Shown here: positions 12,147 to 20,869 of the stretch, piece after piece | How positions within the stretch are numbered: the first letter of the stretch is position 1 | How the letters are laid out: each line of letters opens with the position of its first letter | Source: Amoebophrya sp. AT5.2 | Taxonomy: Eukaryota; Sar; Dinophyceae; Syndiniales; Amoebophryaceae | DNA: 20,890 nt | Direction: 5' to 3' | NCBI GenBank assembly: GCA_005223375.1 | Contig: RXOD01004536.1 | Coordinates: 1-20,890, forward strand | Program-made: the position numbers and the translations under genes | Notes under the pieces: model-generated | Seen by the model: the letters and a program-made list of their open reading frames with translations, nothing else | Databases searched by the model: none | Told to the model about the DNA's origin: nothing

Positions 12147-15100
12147 GTACTTACTTCCTGTTCCTGTACCTGTTTCTTTTATAAATACAAAACATTCTGC
12201 GGCGGTCGTCGTCGTGCGTCTCTTTCCTGGATTTTGCACAGACACATCGACATCGTTACGTCCGCGCTGGTTCAATCGTCCACAAATGCCGAAGTACCCC
12301 AGCACCTAGAGCTACCTGCAATATCGACCATCAACTTGTTACTAGCTTGATAAATCATCACAGGTTCATCTGGCTCAATCTCCCCATCTCTCGCCTTCTA
12401 CGAGCATTCTCTCGGCGGCATCCAGGAGGTTCTCTTTCGCACCGACAACATCCGCGGCCCTACGCGGGAAGAGAATTCTCTCATCGAACTGCTCCTCAAG
12501 AACAGCGCACTGGCACGTACGCAGCGGGGGCGACAAAAAATACGCGAGATGGTGCGTGATAACGCTCTATGGACGAGTCCGGGGGGTAGTCACGAGAAGT
12601 ACTTCGTGCACTTTCCGGATGCTTTCGGTCCAATGCAGCTCGTCAAGGGCGACGTTCACAGCAGCATCGCGAAGGACGCTAGACGCGCTGCGGTTGCTGC
12701 TAGGTGGCAGCGGAAGCTGAACTTACCGATGGCGCGCAAGATGGCCAAGCATTACGACCCGAAGAACGCGGACTTGGTCTCAAAGACCAGCATCCATAGG
12801 GACAATACAAAGCTGAGGTTGGAGCGTCAGGAGAAGCAGCAGGAGTTCAAGAAAGAGTTCCGGAAAAAATCCAAGTGGTGGAAGAAGGATCGCGCGAAAG
12901 CGCTCGCTCCCCCGCCGCGGGTGAGTGCGGGTTTACCCGGCGACGAGGACCGTACTGGAGAAGACGACTTCCACTCGTTGGAAGAGGATCGAAAGCTGCA
13001 GAGCCGGCAACTTCAGTGGGAGATCGCACAGCGCAAGCAAGCTTCTGTCACTGCTGTGTACGAAGAAGCGGTGAAACGGCTAATGAATACGATTTCGGAC
13101 CCGACGTACAGTGAGGACGCGACTTTGAAAACGGGGGTTCTTGTGGACATCTTCGATCCAAAAGGGCAGCGAATTGACATCAAGCCAGCCGAAACAGCCT
13201 TTGTGGAGGTGGAAGAGCGGATTTTATCATTTTTCGGAAAGCAAACCGTGCTACAATTGAGGCCGAACGCTAGGCGGGTGAAAGATCGGTGGGCGGAAGC
13301 CGCGGGAAGGGAATTGATCGAGGAGAACGTGGCGAATTTGGAAAAAATGGAAGTGATGGTGGACTTGAAGACACGGAAGAAAAAGACGGTTGACCGACCG
13401 GGAAGGCCAGCAGATAGGCCTAACGGAAATGAGGATGGGCCGCCCATGCCCGAGTACAGCCAGAAGCACGTGGTCCTGCTCCGCCAGATGGCGATGCTAC
13501 AGCTGTGGGGGCCTTTAGCTTGTGACGTGATTCTGCCTTGGATCAAGGCTGGCCTCGTCGAGGACGTTTACTCCGGAAACCACCTGCACACTCCTGGCGA
13601 CCACCTCTTCGGCGCGAACCTACCCCTGTTGTGGCAGCGCAAGATTGAGGAGCTGCGCCGAAAGCGCGTGCAGGGCGACCGCAGCTTCTCGGTCGTGAAA
13701 TCCCTCGAAGCGTTCGCCAACGCAAACCAGGAAGAGAGAGGGAAAGGCTTCATGCTCCACCCGGGCAAACGTGAGCACATCTACCTGCAAGCGTCGCTGG
13801 ATTCTCTTTGCTCCAAGGATTCGGAATACACGCGCATTCGCTGGAAGCGCATGCGCTACTGGGGCATCCTGTTCTTCGGTTGGCAGTGGGCCAAGGAAGT
13901 GTTCGACATCCAGGATCCGGCCGCGGCCACCATCGACGTGCATTTGGCTCTGAACAACGACATCTCCACCAGCACGGGGCTGGGGGATTTCATCGACGCC
14001 TACGCGCCGCCGCGGGAGAGTGAGGCAGAGAAGAAGAAAAAACAGGAAAGCGGGGAGGCCGATCGCGACAACAGCGAGGTGCCGAAGGTGGAAAACGCAG
14101 ACTGGAAGAAGCTGAAACCAACCGTGAACGAGTGGGAGAACATTTTCGCGAAAATCATCAGGGAGCGATTTATCAAAACGAAAAACCTCGACTTCGACCT
14201 TTGGCACCCGGTTTTGTTGCAAGATCTGTTCGACGAGAACCACCGCGACACGACGGGCGAGGGGCGGGGAGATATTCCGACGGAGTTGTGGAACTACATC
14301 GAGCAGAACCATGTTACTGGGTTGCTAGTTGCCATGCCGCAGTGGCAGCGCCCGCGCACGGATGTTTTGGTGACCGGGCTGACAGAACGGGCGAACTCGG
14401 CACCGTCGTGGAGTGATAAGGATAACGAGAAGCCGAAGCCGTACGCTTGTCTCTCCGTGGACCCGTTGGAGCTGGTTAAACAGGGGAGAAGCCAACAGCC
14501 TCCCGTGAGTCGTGAAAGTTTGAAGCAAGTGGTGAAGGACTGCCGGTACGATAAGATGAATGCGGCGGTGAAAATCGTCAAAGTGACAAGGGAGCAACTG
14601 GAGCACGAACCAATCGAATACGCACGGATGGTTCCAGCAACGGCTGATGGTACCGCGAGCACCCCAACCGACGAAAACGAGTACGAGACGATTCCGTACA
14701 TCACGGCGCTGAGTTTGCGGAAAAAGCTGTACCATTTGTGGGAGTTGAACAAGCTGCTGGAAACGGTGCTGCGACCGCAATTCAACAAATTGTTTGGAGG
14801 CGGAGATTCGATGATGCTGACGCAGGCAGAGGCGGAGCGTCAAAAAGAATTGTATGCACCAGGCTTACTCGATTGGGCGGAAGGGGCGACACGGTAGAAA
14901 TAGAATTTGAATTTGTCTACTTGCCGCACATCAACATAGCGTTTTTATAAAAGTGCTTTCAATTTCTTTCGACGCAGCCCTCTTCAGCTCTTCCCCTTGA
15001 TGAGCATTTTTTCCATTTCGCGTATTTTGCGCAGCTTTCAGGTGACGAGCTACTTTCTTTATACCGAAATAAATTTGTGTTCTATCTATGTTCGTTCAGT

Positions 15101-18100
15101 ATATATGTATTTGTGCTTAGTGAAGGGGTGAACTTCAAATGCATTGATAGCTAGGCAAAAAGTACGACTGTGAAACTCCAATGCCGCCAAAACCCAAACA
15201 GCGCCGGCCGCCGCACCCTCGCTGCGATCGAGTCTAACGCCATGTGCTTCCTCGGTGGCGCGTGCCACTTCGTCGGCTTTCTCGCCGGCATCTTCTCAGA
15301 CGACTGGCAAGAGGCTTGCAACCGCGCAGGCGACGCGTTCTACAACCGCGCGGAGTGGGCCTTGATCGAAGCCGAGCGCCAGATCCAAAAGGAGCGCGAC
15401 ACCGTGCGACAGCGCAAGTTTTTGAGAAACTTCGCCTACCCGCTAGCCGCGCTCGTCGACCTCTCCATGCAGCTGACGTGGATTCTTCGGACTTTCCCCA
15501 GTTTGCTTCCGTTCTTCGTGGAGAGGAACTCGCTGGAGCACCAGATGGACGACGAGTCGCGGGAGCCGCCTATGAAGAAGAAAAAGCCCCTTATGGTGGA
15601 CGGCCGCATCATCATGGTTGATCTTGACGATGAACGCTTGCAGAGCAATGGCGGCGAGGCAGAGGAAGCGAAAGGTAGGATTTTGGATTGACATTGATTT
15701 TAGAAGCAAGGGGGAAGGAACCTCTACCCCAAAGGGCACGGATGAATCACTGAGCAGGTGCAGGGGGGACAGAATTAGGGGGGGCCACGAAAGGAGAGGA
15801 AAACTGCGGACGTTGGATTTTCCGGCTTCCGGGTTTTCTGCGTTTCTTTTCCGGTTTTCGCTTCTTCCGGATTTTTCGGCTTCCGGGTTTTCCGGTGTCC
15901 GGGTTTTCCGGTTTCCGGGTTAAGGGCTGGCAAGAAACTAAAACTACAAAATTCAAACATTGGCAGAAGGAGAACTACAACATCATCAGTCAACCTCTTC
16001 CGATGTCCTCAAGTAGATTGATATATAAATATTTATATTAATTCGACTTTTTGCTTTTGCATATACCTAAGCCTACATAAGAAAGTAAGTAAGTACGCAA
16101 AACTACATTTTTACTTTCCCAACAGCCAAGGACCAGAATAACACTGACGCTCTCGAGCATGCGGACGACATCGACCGCAAAATCAGTATTTTCCATACCC
16201 TCCTCACCGGCATCGTCCTCCCTGTGTCTTGGCTTCTCCGTTCCCACCTCACCTACCAGTGGATTCCGCCCAACAACGCCCAGGAGCGTGAAACACTGTA
16301 CGAAACGGCCGTTGAAATCGGAACGTTCTTGGATACGATCGAGACGTGGGTGCCGTTTGACCAGTGGTTCAAGCCGCTGCACGTGGGGAACGTGTTCCAA
16401 CTCGCGGGCACTCAGGAGGCGCTATCGAGTTTGGATTTGCTGCGGGAGATTTTGGAGGCCAAATCCGAGAACATCCACTACGTACCGAAGCAGTATTTGA
16501 ACGCAGGTTTGTTCGAGCAGTCCCTCCCCGCCGTCGAAGCCGAATTATCCCAGCAGCTGACCGTGATGTTTGCAACACATCTCGACTGCAGCGCGGCAGC
16601 GAGGATGTCCTGGCACACACAAATTGAAGTTGGAGCTCCAAATAATTCACTATTGTGGCCGGCGGCAGGAGGAGCTCCCCAAAATGCTGAACTGGGACGC
16701 CGTCAAGACTTGTCTTGCATCGAGAAGAAGGACCGCATTCTGTACGACGTGAAGATCTTTGTGGCGAAGAACCTCGAGTCCATGCTCGAACGCGAAATGT
16801 TCCTCGCAAAGCACCGTGCGCACGCGGATCGCGTCCGCATGTACTCGACGACTGCCTTGTTACAGAGTTTGCGCAAACAAGGGGGAGACTTGTCGCAAAC
16901 GGTCACTACGGAGAGGGTGCGGACGGTGACGCATAATGTGGTGCAGCAGGAGCTTGAGCGTATCTTCCGCAACCACCGGGCGTTTGCGGTCGAGGTCCCA
17001 ACGCGCAAGTGCGGTCTCCTGACATATCAGACGCAGGCGCACGTGAAGATCGTTTCTGTGGGAGGTAAGAATGACCAAGACAACAAGCCATTCGCGATAA
17101 GTGATGCAGCGGAGGAGACGCGGGAAGAGCGCGCGCGCCAGTCGCAGTCCTCGAAGACGGGACACGGAGGAAGAAGCAGAACGCCGCGAATGCGGAAGGT
17201 GAGCAAGCAAATCCTGCCAAACTGGACCAAGGTGGCGAGGGCGGCGAAGAGCAGTGGAAATCGGTGGAAGCAGAAGCGGGGCAATGTAAATGTTGGGAGA
17301 GATGACGGTCATGGGCGGAAGAACAAGAAAGAGCAGAAACTAGTGACGGTGCGGCGCAAGATCGAAGCAAAATTCGAGCACCAGCAAACGCAGGTCGTGT
17401 GCGAACCCGACAAAATCGAGCACGAGACCGTCTCCGCCAACAACTGGAGGAGGGTGAATTCGATGGACTATTCGGCACTGGTCATCGCCGCGGACAAAAC
17501 CTACGCACCGGTGCCGTACAGTATCCGCGAACAGGGCACCTTCAAGAACCGCTGGGTGCCGCTGCCGCACCTCGTCAACCGACTCGCGGAAGAACTGCGG
17601 AAACAGAAGATAGCGTTTCGAGAAGAGCGCCGTGTAAGGCTCGAGATGCTGCAGAAAAGCTTCAAGGAGAAGGCGGGGCAAAAAATTGCTTTGTTCGGCT
17701 TAACGAAGAACGACGACCACTTCGTGGACGTGGCGAAGGTTTTTGGGGGCGTTTATAAATACCAGATGTCGCACGGCAACACGAACGTCGAGCAGATCGT
17801 GTTGTGCCCGGAGAACGCCCAGTCCGCGATCGTTCCGCGCGACGTTGTGATAAGGCTGCGCGTGCAGCTGCGCATGCTGGAAGGGTACGCGGCGCGCGCC
17901 AAATCTCCCACGTCCGATCTGAACGAGGAGGAGCGGGAGCTGGGCCGCATGTGGACGGCGGAGCACGTGCAGTCGCTGGGTTACGGCCACATCGTGTGGG
18001 GCACCTGCAAGCCGGCAATCACTTTTGCGAACATCTTGCGCGAAACTTACTTCCAGATGAAATTCAGGGAGTACTGCGATCAAGCGAGGATCGAAAGCGA

Positions 18101-18707
18101 GCAGCTGACGGAGGCGGGTGTGAAGAACGATGAGGGGGACAAGGTTGGACACGAAGACGACGCTGATGACGAACATTTGGACCCTGCAACGCCCAGGGCC
18201 AAAATTGCCAATCACGTGACGTGGCGCGTGAAGCGCCGGCCATACGACGTGTGCATGCTCCCCTCGATGCGCGCGCACATTCTCGCAGAAAGAACGCGAT
18301 TGGACAGCTCCATGATGGAGCGGGCCGCGGTGGAGGCTGCGGAAAGAGATCGCGAGAAAGTTAACTTCCGCGCACACAGATTCGTCCGACGTGCAACTCC
18401 AACTGCAAATCCAAATCGTCCGAGCGCAGCCGCAGCCGACGGCGCGCCGTACACGTCGCAGGAAGAAATCGCGCGGAAGCAGTTCGTGGAGTCGCTGGAG
18501 CAGTACGACGAGCTGTTCGAGCGCATCTTCAAAGCCGAAGAAACGAAGGTGGAGATGCTGCGCCAGGACACGGCGCAGCTGGTGGACGGAAATTCGTGGG
18601 AAGATGATAGCGGCGTAGGCGATGAAGATGACGATGACGATGACGAGACGGACGCTGACAGTAGTGAGGGAGAAGAGAAAGATAAAAATGGGAGAAGCCT
18701 GCAATGA
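1..18707 (+). CDS. Giant four-exon gene, 5' partial, unknown function (about 5,909 aa visible)
   Basis: I read this as one spliced gene: join(1..12146, 12364..14893, 15202..15674, 16126..18707). The frame is open from base 2 with no start codon in view, so the N terminus is outside the window. Three GT...AG introns separate the exons in phases 1, 2 and 1. From base 2 the spliced length is 17,730 nt, exactly 5,910 codons including the TGA stop. None of the intron lengths (217, 308, 451) is a multiple of three, and reading into each intron meets a stop within about 40 nt. The product is hydrophilic, rich in charged residues and alanine, and mostly helix-like. I recognise no catalytic motif, ATP-binding loop or repeat family, so I give no function. 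Large scaffold or coiled-coil architectural proteins have this look, but that is only an analogy. The single-gene reading is well supported; the role is unknown. Confidence 0.82.
12147..12363 (+). other. Intron 1 of the giant gene (217 bp, phase 1)
   Basis: The donor is GAAG|GTACTTAC and the acceptor is ATCACAG|GTTC. Reading through the donor hits TAA at about 12182. In the downstream frame a TGA at 12348-12350 blocks any earlier exon start, and the next AG after it is the one at 12362-12363, which fixes the acceptor well. The lone G left at the end of exon 1 pairs with GT at 12364 to rebuild a glycine codon. The intron begins with a pyrimidine-rich stretch and contains an AT-rich TATAAATA element near 12180. 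Confidence 0.82.
12364..14893 (+). CDS. Exon 2 of the giant gene (residues about 4049-4892)
   Basis: This frame is open from the acceptor at 12364, well upstream of the first internal ATG at 12549. The roughly 60 codons before that ATG read as ordinary protein, including NSLIELLLKNSALARTQRGR, which supports continuity with exon 1 rather than a new start. The encoded part is charged and helical, with a lysine/glutamate-rich first third. A tryptophan-rich central stretch lies around nt 13830-13960, and a hydrophilic linker with a KKKK run around nt 14015-14110. It ends at ACACG|GTAGAA, where the TAG overlapping the donor would stop translation if unspliced. No domain was recognised. Confidence 0.8.
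14894..15201 (+). other. Intron 2 of the giant gene (308 bp, phase 2)
   Basis: The donor is ACACG|GTAGAA and the preferred acceptor is CCAAACAG|CGCC. The CG left in exon 2 plus C at 15202 rebuild an arginine codon. A second AG (AAAAAG, ending 15162) lies exactly 39 nt upstream, is in the same phase and is also open, so the acceptor is ambiguous; the other choice would add 13 residues. A stop at 15152-15154 excludes anything earlier. The intron is visibly more AT-rich than the exons, with TATAAAAG near 14945 and ATATATGTATTT near 15102. Confidence 0.68.
15202..15674 (+). CDS. Exon 3 of the giant gene (residues about 4892-5050)
   Basis: This short exon encodes about 158 residues. It holds two of the three most hydrophobic segments that I noticed in the protein. 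Residues about 4906-4923 (nt 15242-15295) carry CFLGGACHFVGFLAGIF. Residues about 4969-4997 (nt 15431-15517) carry a segment rich in L, A, F and P. Between them is a charged amphipathic helix. The exon then turns hydrophilic with a KKKK cluster and an acidic end before the donor GAAAG|GTAGGA. The hydrophobic segments are candidates for membrane association or a buried helical bundle, and I cannot tell which. The start depends on the intron 2 acceptor (15202 or 15163). No domain was recognised. Confidence 0.72.
15675..16125 (+). other. Intron 3 of the giant gene (451 bp, phase 1)
   Basis: The donor is GAAAG|GTAGGA. The acceptor is TTTACTTTCCCAACAG|CC with a clear pyrimidine tract. The G left in exon 3 plus CC rebuild an alanine codon. 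A stop (TAA at 16086) in the exon 4 frame prevents an exon start before 16089. The intron contains a TTCCGG repeat cluster at 15820-15918, an AT-rich block at about 16018-16045, and a donor-like GTAAGTAAGTA at 16085, only 41 nt before the acceptor. Confidence 0.8.
15820..15918 (+). repeat. TTCCGG repeat cluster inside intron 3
   Basis: Eight exact copies of TTCCGG start at 15820, 15827, 15849, 15865, 15881, 15890, 15906 and 15913. They are joined by variants such as GTCCGGG, TTTTCGG and GGGTTTT spacers. The best-kept larger unit is close to TTCCGGGTTTTCCGG. The array is degenerate and irregularly spaced. The CCGG core is palindromic, giving a dense set of CpG-containing sites. It is noncoding, and spurious K/R/P-rich short frames on the minus strand come from the repeat. 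Confidence 0.85.
16126..18707 (+). CDS. Exon 4 (last) of the giant gene (residues about 5050-5909)
   Basis: The frame is open from the acceptor at 16126 to TGA at 18705-18707. It starts with a charged segment. A hydrophobic stretch follows at residues about 5072-5091 (nt 16191-16250, containing LLTGIVLPVSWLL), then helical sequence. A strongly basic region rich in K, R and G lies at about residues 5390-5457 (nt 17150-17345), then mixed helical sequence. The protein ends in an acidic tail from about residue 5873 (nt 18597 onward) with six consecutive aspartates. The stretch at nt 16590-16750 reads less convincingly than its surroundings, as if the true frame or splicing differed there. The final residues are GRSLQ. 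No family was recognised. Confidence 0.8.
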
Positions 18708-19029
18708 CTGTACTTCTAACCGTTAGACGAGGGTGGGTGACAGAGACAGAGTTCTTTCAACTTCAAGTCTACTGATACACCAACTTGTTCATGAAAAATT
18801 AATTTATTAAAAGTTAAAGTTTTTTGTTGTAAAACGGGCACAGCTAGTGCTAGGAAGCGTAGAGGCTTTCTATTTGGTTTTAGAAATAATTTCGTACATT
18901 TATGCATGGTCCTAGCCAACTATGCTTCCGCCTGTAGGGCGAGACCTATACGTATCTATCATGAGAACTGCATCGGGAACGGACATAGACAACATCGAAT
19001 GAAATGAAATTGACACGTAGAAGTCGTGA
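18708..19029. other. 3' flank of the giant gene, no gene seen
   Basis: This is AT-richer sequence after the TGA, presumably 3' UTR then spacer. It holds a possible poly(A) signal at 18806-18811. All frames are broken by stops, apart from short unconvincing stretches. Confidence 0.6.
18806..18811 (+). terminator. Possible poly(A) signal ATTAAA
   Basis: The common variant hexamer ATTAAA lies about 100 nt after the stop codon of the giant gene. A T/GT-rich stretch (GTTTTTTGTTG) follows about 10 nt later, the usual arrangement of hexamer and downstream element in many eukaryotes. The lineage's own signal is unknown, so this is tentative. Confidence 0.3.
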
Positions 19030-19538
19030 TTTGATTGGTTGTGGCTTTTATCATTTTGTCGTGGTCTAGTGTTTGGCCTAGTGTGGTTTAGGGTTCTGAG
19101 TACCTTCGTCGACCATGGCATACCATACGTGCGTCGATTATTTGGTCCTGAACCTACAATGGTTGTCGTTAGCGCCTTCGTTGCGCCTGATTTATGACTT
19201 TTCGTTCTCCCGTACATGGTACATCAGTAGACCTCCGTCCATTCTCGGACGAGTGGCAGAAGAGGTACGACCGCGATAGTACTTCATTGTGTACAGGCAG
19301 AGGCTAAACTCCGCTTCATTTGAAGAACTATTTGAAAACATCTTCATCTTTGGCTCCCTTGGTTGTCTGTCTTTGGTAGACAGTTGGTTAATGAGGTAGA
19401 GCCAGCGTGATCCTAGTACTTCTCGCCTGTGGATGGAGGTCGTTTCACGGTACAGGAACCCCTCCACTTCTCGCCCCCGAATTTCTTCAGGCACCCTTGG
19501 ACGTGTTTTCACTTTCAGGCCAATTTGATTTTGAATGA
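19030..19538 (+). pseudogene. Possible decayed protein-kinase-like gene (frameshifted fragments)
   Basis: Three stop-bounded fragments in different frames read, in order, like pieces of a protein kinase fold. At 19030-19197 the fragment contains GIPYVRRLFGPEPTMVV, like the hinge-region strands. At 19280-19399 the fragment contains IVYRQRLN then ENIFIFG, resembling a catalytic-loop HRD...N and a DFG-type strand with key residues replaced (no HRD aspartate, no DFG aspartate). At 19395-19538 the fragment contains GTGTPPLLAPEFL then DVFSL, resembling the activation-segment APE and the following DVxSL motif, with a shorter gap than usual. A further open stretch at 19191-19310 fills the middle. Overall spacing roughly fits a kinase, but there is no start, no glycine loop and no catalytic lysine that I can see. 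Frameshifts and lost residues suggest a dead copy. Chance resemblance remains possible. Confidence 0.28.
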
Positions 19539-20784
19539 TGCTCTAAAATATCAAGCTCAATCCCTTCCCCTTCGCATCCGCGTCCACCAATACTCTCGAT
19601 TTCGATCTTCAAGAAACTGCCACTCACATCCCAACGCAGGATCTCATCAAGAGGACCAAGAGAGAATTAGAAGACGAGCTGAATAAATATACTTATATTT
19701 TTATGGGAGTAGTACTTGCTTCTAGAGAAGAGCCGGCGGCCACTAGATATCCCAAAGAAAAAAGCTGCAGTTCTACCCAACCATCCACCTCGAACGCGAC
19801 GCCGTAGCACAACGCTGTGGAGGAAGACTCGTGCGACGCTGCATTGAGTCGACCGCGCCGGCCGACCTTTGTATGTCCACGACGAGCATTTCTTTTTTCT
19901 ACTGGGGCCTTCGTTCACGACCGGCGCGACAGCGCTTGCGGTACTGCTATTCGCGACCGCTTCAGACAGACGCGCAGACTGCGGCAGCATCTGCATTGAT
20001 TGTTGGATAAAGTTGACGTTTTGCTCTCGACGACGTTATCGATGCCAACGCGAAGTCAGGACGAATCAATCTGGATTACTTTTTATTCGCGTCGAACGTT
20101 CAACGCTATTGCAACCAGCATCTTCTGATCAAGCGCCGACAACGAAGTGGGTCTCGGCGACAACGCGTAAGCCGATGCCACTCGATAGCCTACGCCGAGT
20201 ACTTGAGTTGTACTACTTACCAACTACGAGTACGAGTGACGTAAATCTAGCAACAACACCTGAACAATTGAGGCTAGCCCTTACTGAACTTTTTACGACA
20301 TCCTCGCTTTCAGCACAGCGACGGAGCAAAACAGCCGCAGCGGTGTTGGGGCGACGGCCTGGCGTCTAGCCTTGTCAACATTCATTGATTCTAGAAAGGA
20401 CCCCCGTCTCTAGCTTGAACCTGTCTGCTAGTTTTCTTTTTTCGCACAGTAAGAGTTAATCATCCAGAAGCAGCTATGTATTGTTATACAGCCGTCCACG
20501 TTTAATGCGCTCCACCACTTTGCTCACAAACCACACCTTTTACACGATTACACTCCGAGCGTACATACTTTTTTTGCTTGATGTGAAAAATAGACCATTC
20601 GCTTTCGAAGATTGGTGCGAGCCTGTTTCCAGTGCCAACGGCTCGCCCAGCTTCTCCTTTCTTGCTTGTACTATTAGCGCATACTTTATAATATACTTCT
20701 ATAAATATGTGACAGCACATGCAGACGTGGATAATATCCCGGGATTTGGCTGGTGCGTGAACTAGTTGCGGTGAAGAATACGTC
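19539..20784. other. Spacer with no convincing gene
   Basis: This stretch has short open frames only. One plus-strand frame from about 19545 contains TQDLIKRTKRELEDELNKY and could be an exon or a continuation of the kinase-like remnant. A plus-strand frame at 19848-20369 has no ATG until 20175. A minus-strand frame begins with ATG at 19996 and overlaps it. None has enough length or support to be called a gene. AT-rich elements occur at about 19684-19705 and 20683-20710. No RNA gene was recognised. Confidence 0.5.
20700..20707 (+). promoter_or_regulatory. Possible TATA box (TATAAATA)
   Basis: A consensus-like TATAAATA lies 85 nt upstream of the ATG at 20785, a plausible distance for a core promoter with a short 5' UTR. 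Similar AT-rich TATAAA elements also occur inside the giant gene's introns, so the motif alone means little. Confidence 0.22.
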
Positions 20785-20869
20785 ATGCATCGTGACCCCG
20801 CCGTAATTTGTAGACTCACCGCTGTCCGTTACTTAGGACGCGTGGAAAATTCACCATTTCTTTGTCAAG
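20785..20869 (+). CDS. Possible first coding exon of a gene running off the right edge
   Basis: An ATG at 20785 opens 28 codons (beginning MHRDPAVICRL) plus one base. They end at a textbook donor, TCAAG|GTAAGTAAAT, at 20869/20870. The frame would stop at TAA (20876) if unspliced, as in the giant gene's introns. The donor is the strongest in the window. The peptide is too short to identify, and the next exon would lie beyond the window. Confidence 0.3.

Noticed and set aside
12269..12280. tRNA B-box-like GGTTCAATC in intron 1
   Set aside because: There is no matching A box, acceptor stem or cloverleaf around it.
15820..15918. CRISPR-like array
   Set aside because: The units are only 6-15 bp with irregular spacing and no unique spacers, and they sit in an intron.
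12549..18707. Separate genes starting at ATG 12549, GTG 15170 and GTG 16224
   Set aside because: In-frame protein-like sequence continues upstream of the 12549 and 16224 starts to a splice acceptor. For 15170, an acceptor also lies beside the start (15163 or 15202). Phases match the preceding donor in all three cases. Two of the starts are not ATG.
19192..19512. Copia-type RNase H fragment on the minus strand (SSSNEAEF resembling SSTEAEY)
   Set aside because: The surrounding residues do not follow the reverse transcriptase or RNase H pattern, and no LTR or integrase sequence is visible nearby.
20481..20765. 94-codon plus-strand frame with hydrophobic segments
   Set aside because: It has AT-driven F/Y/I-rich composition, no homology clue and stop-bounded ends without splice sites. 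It overlaps the putative TATA element.
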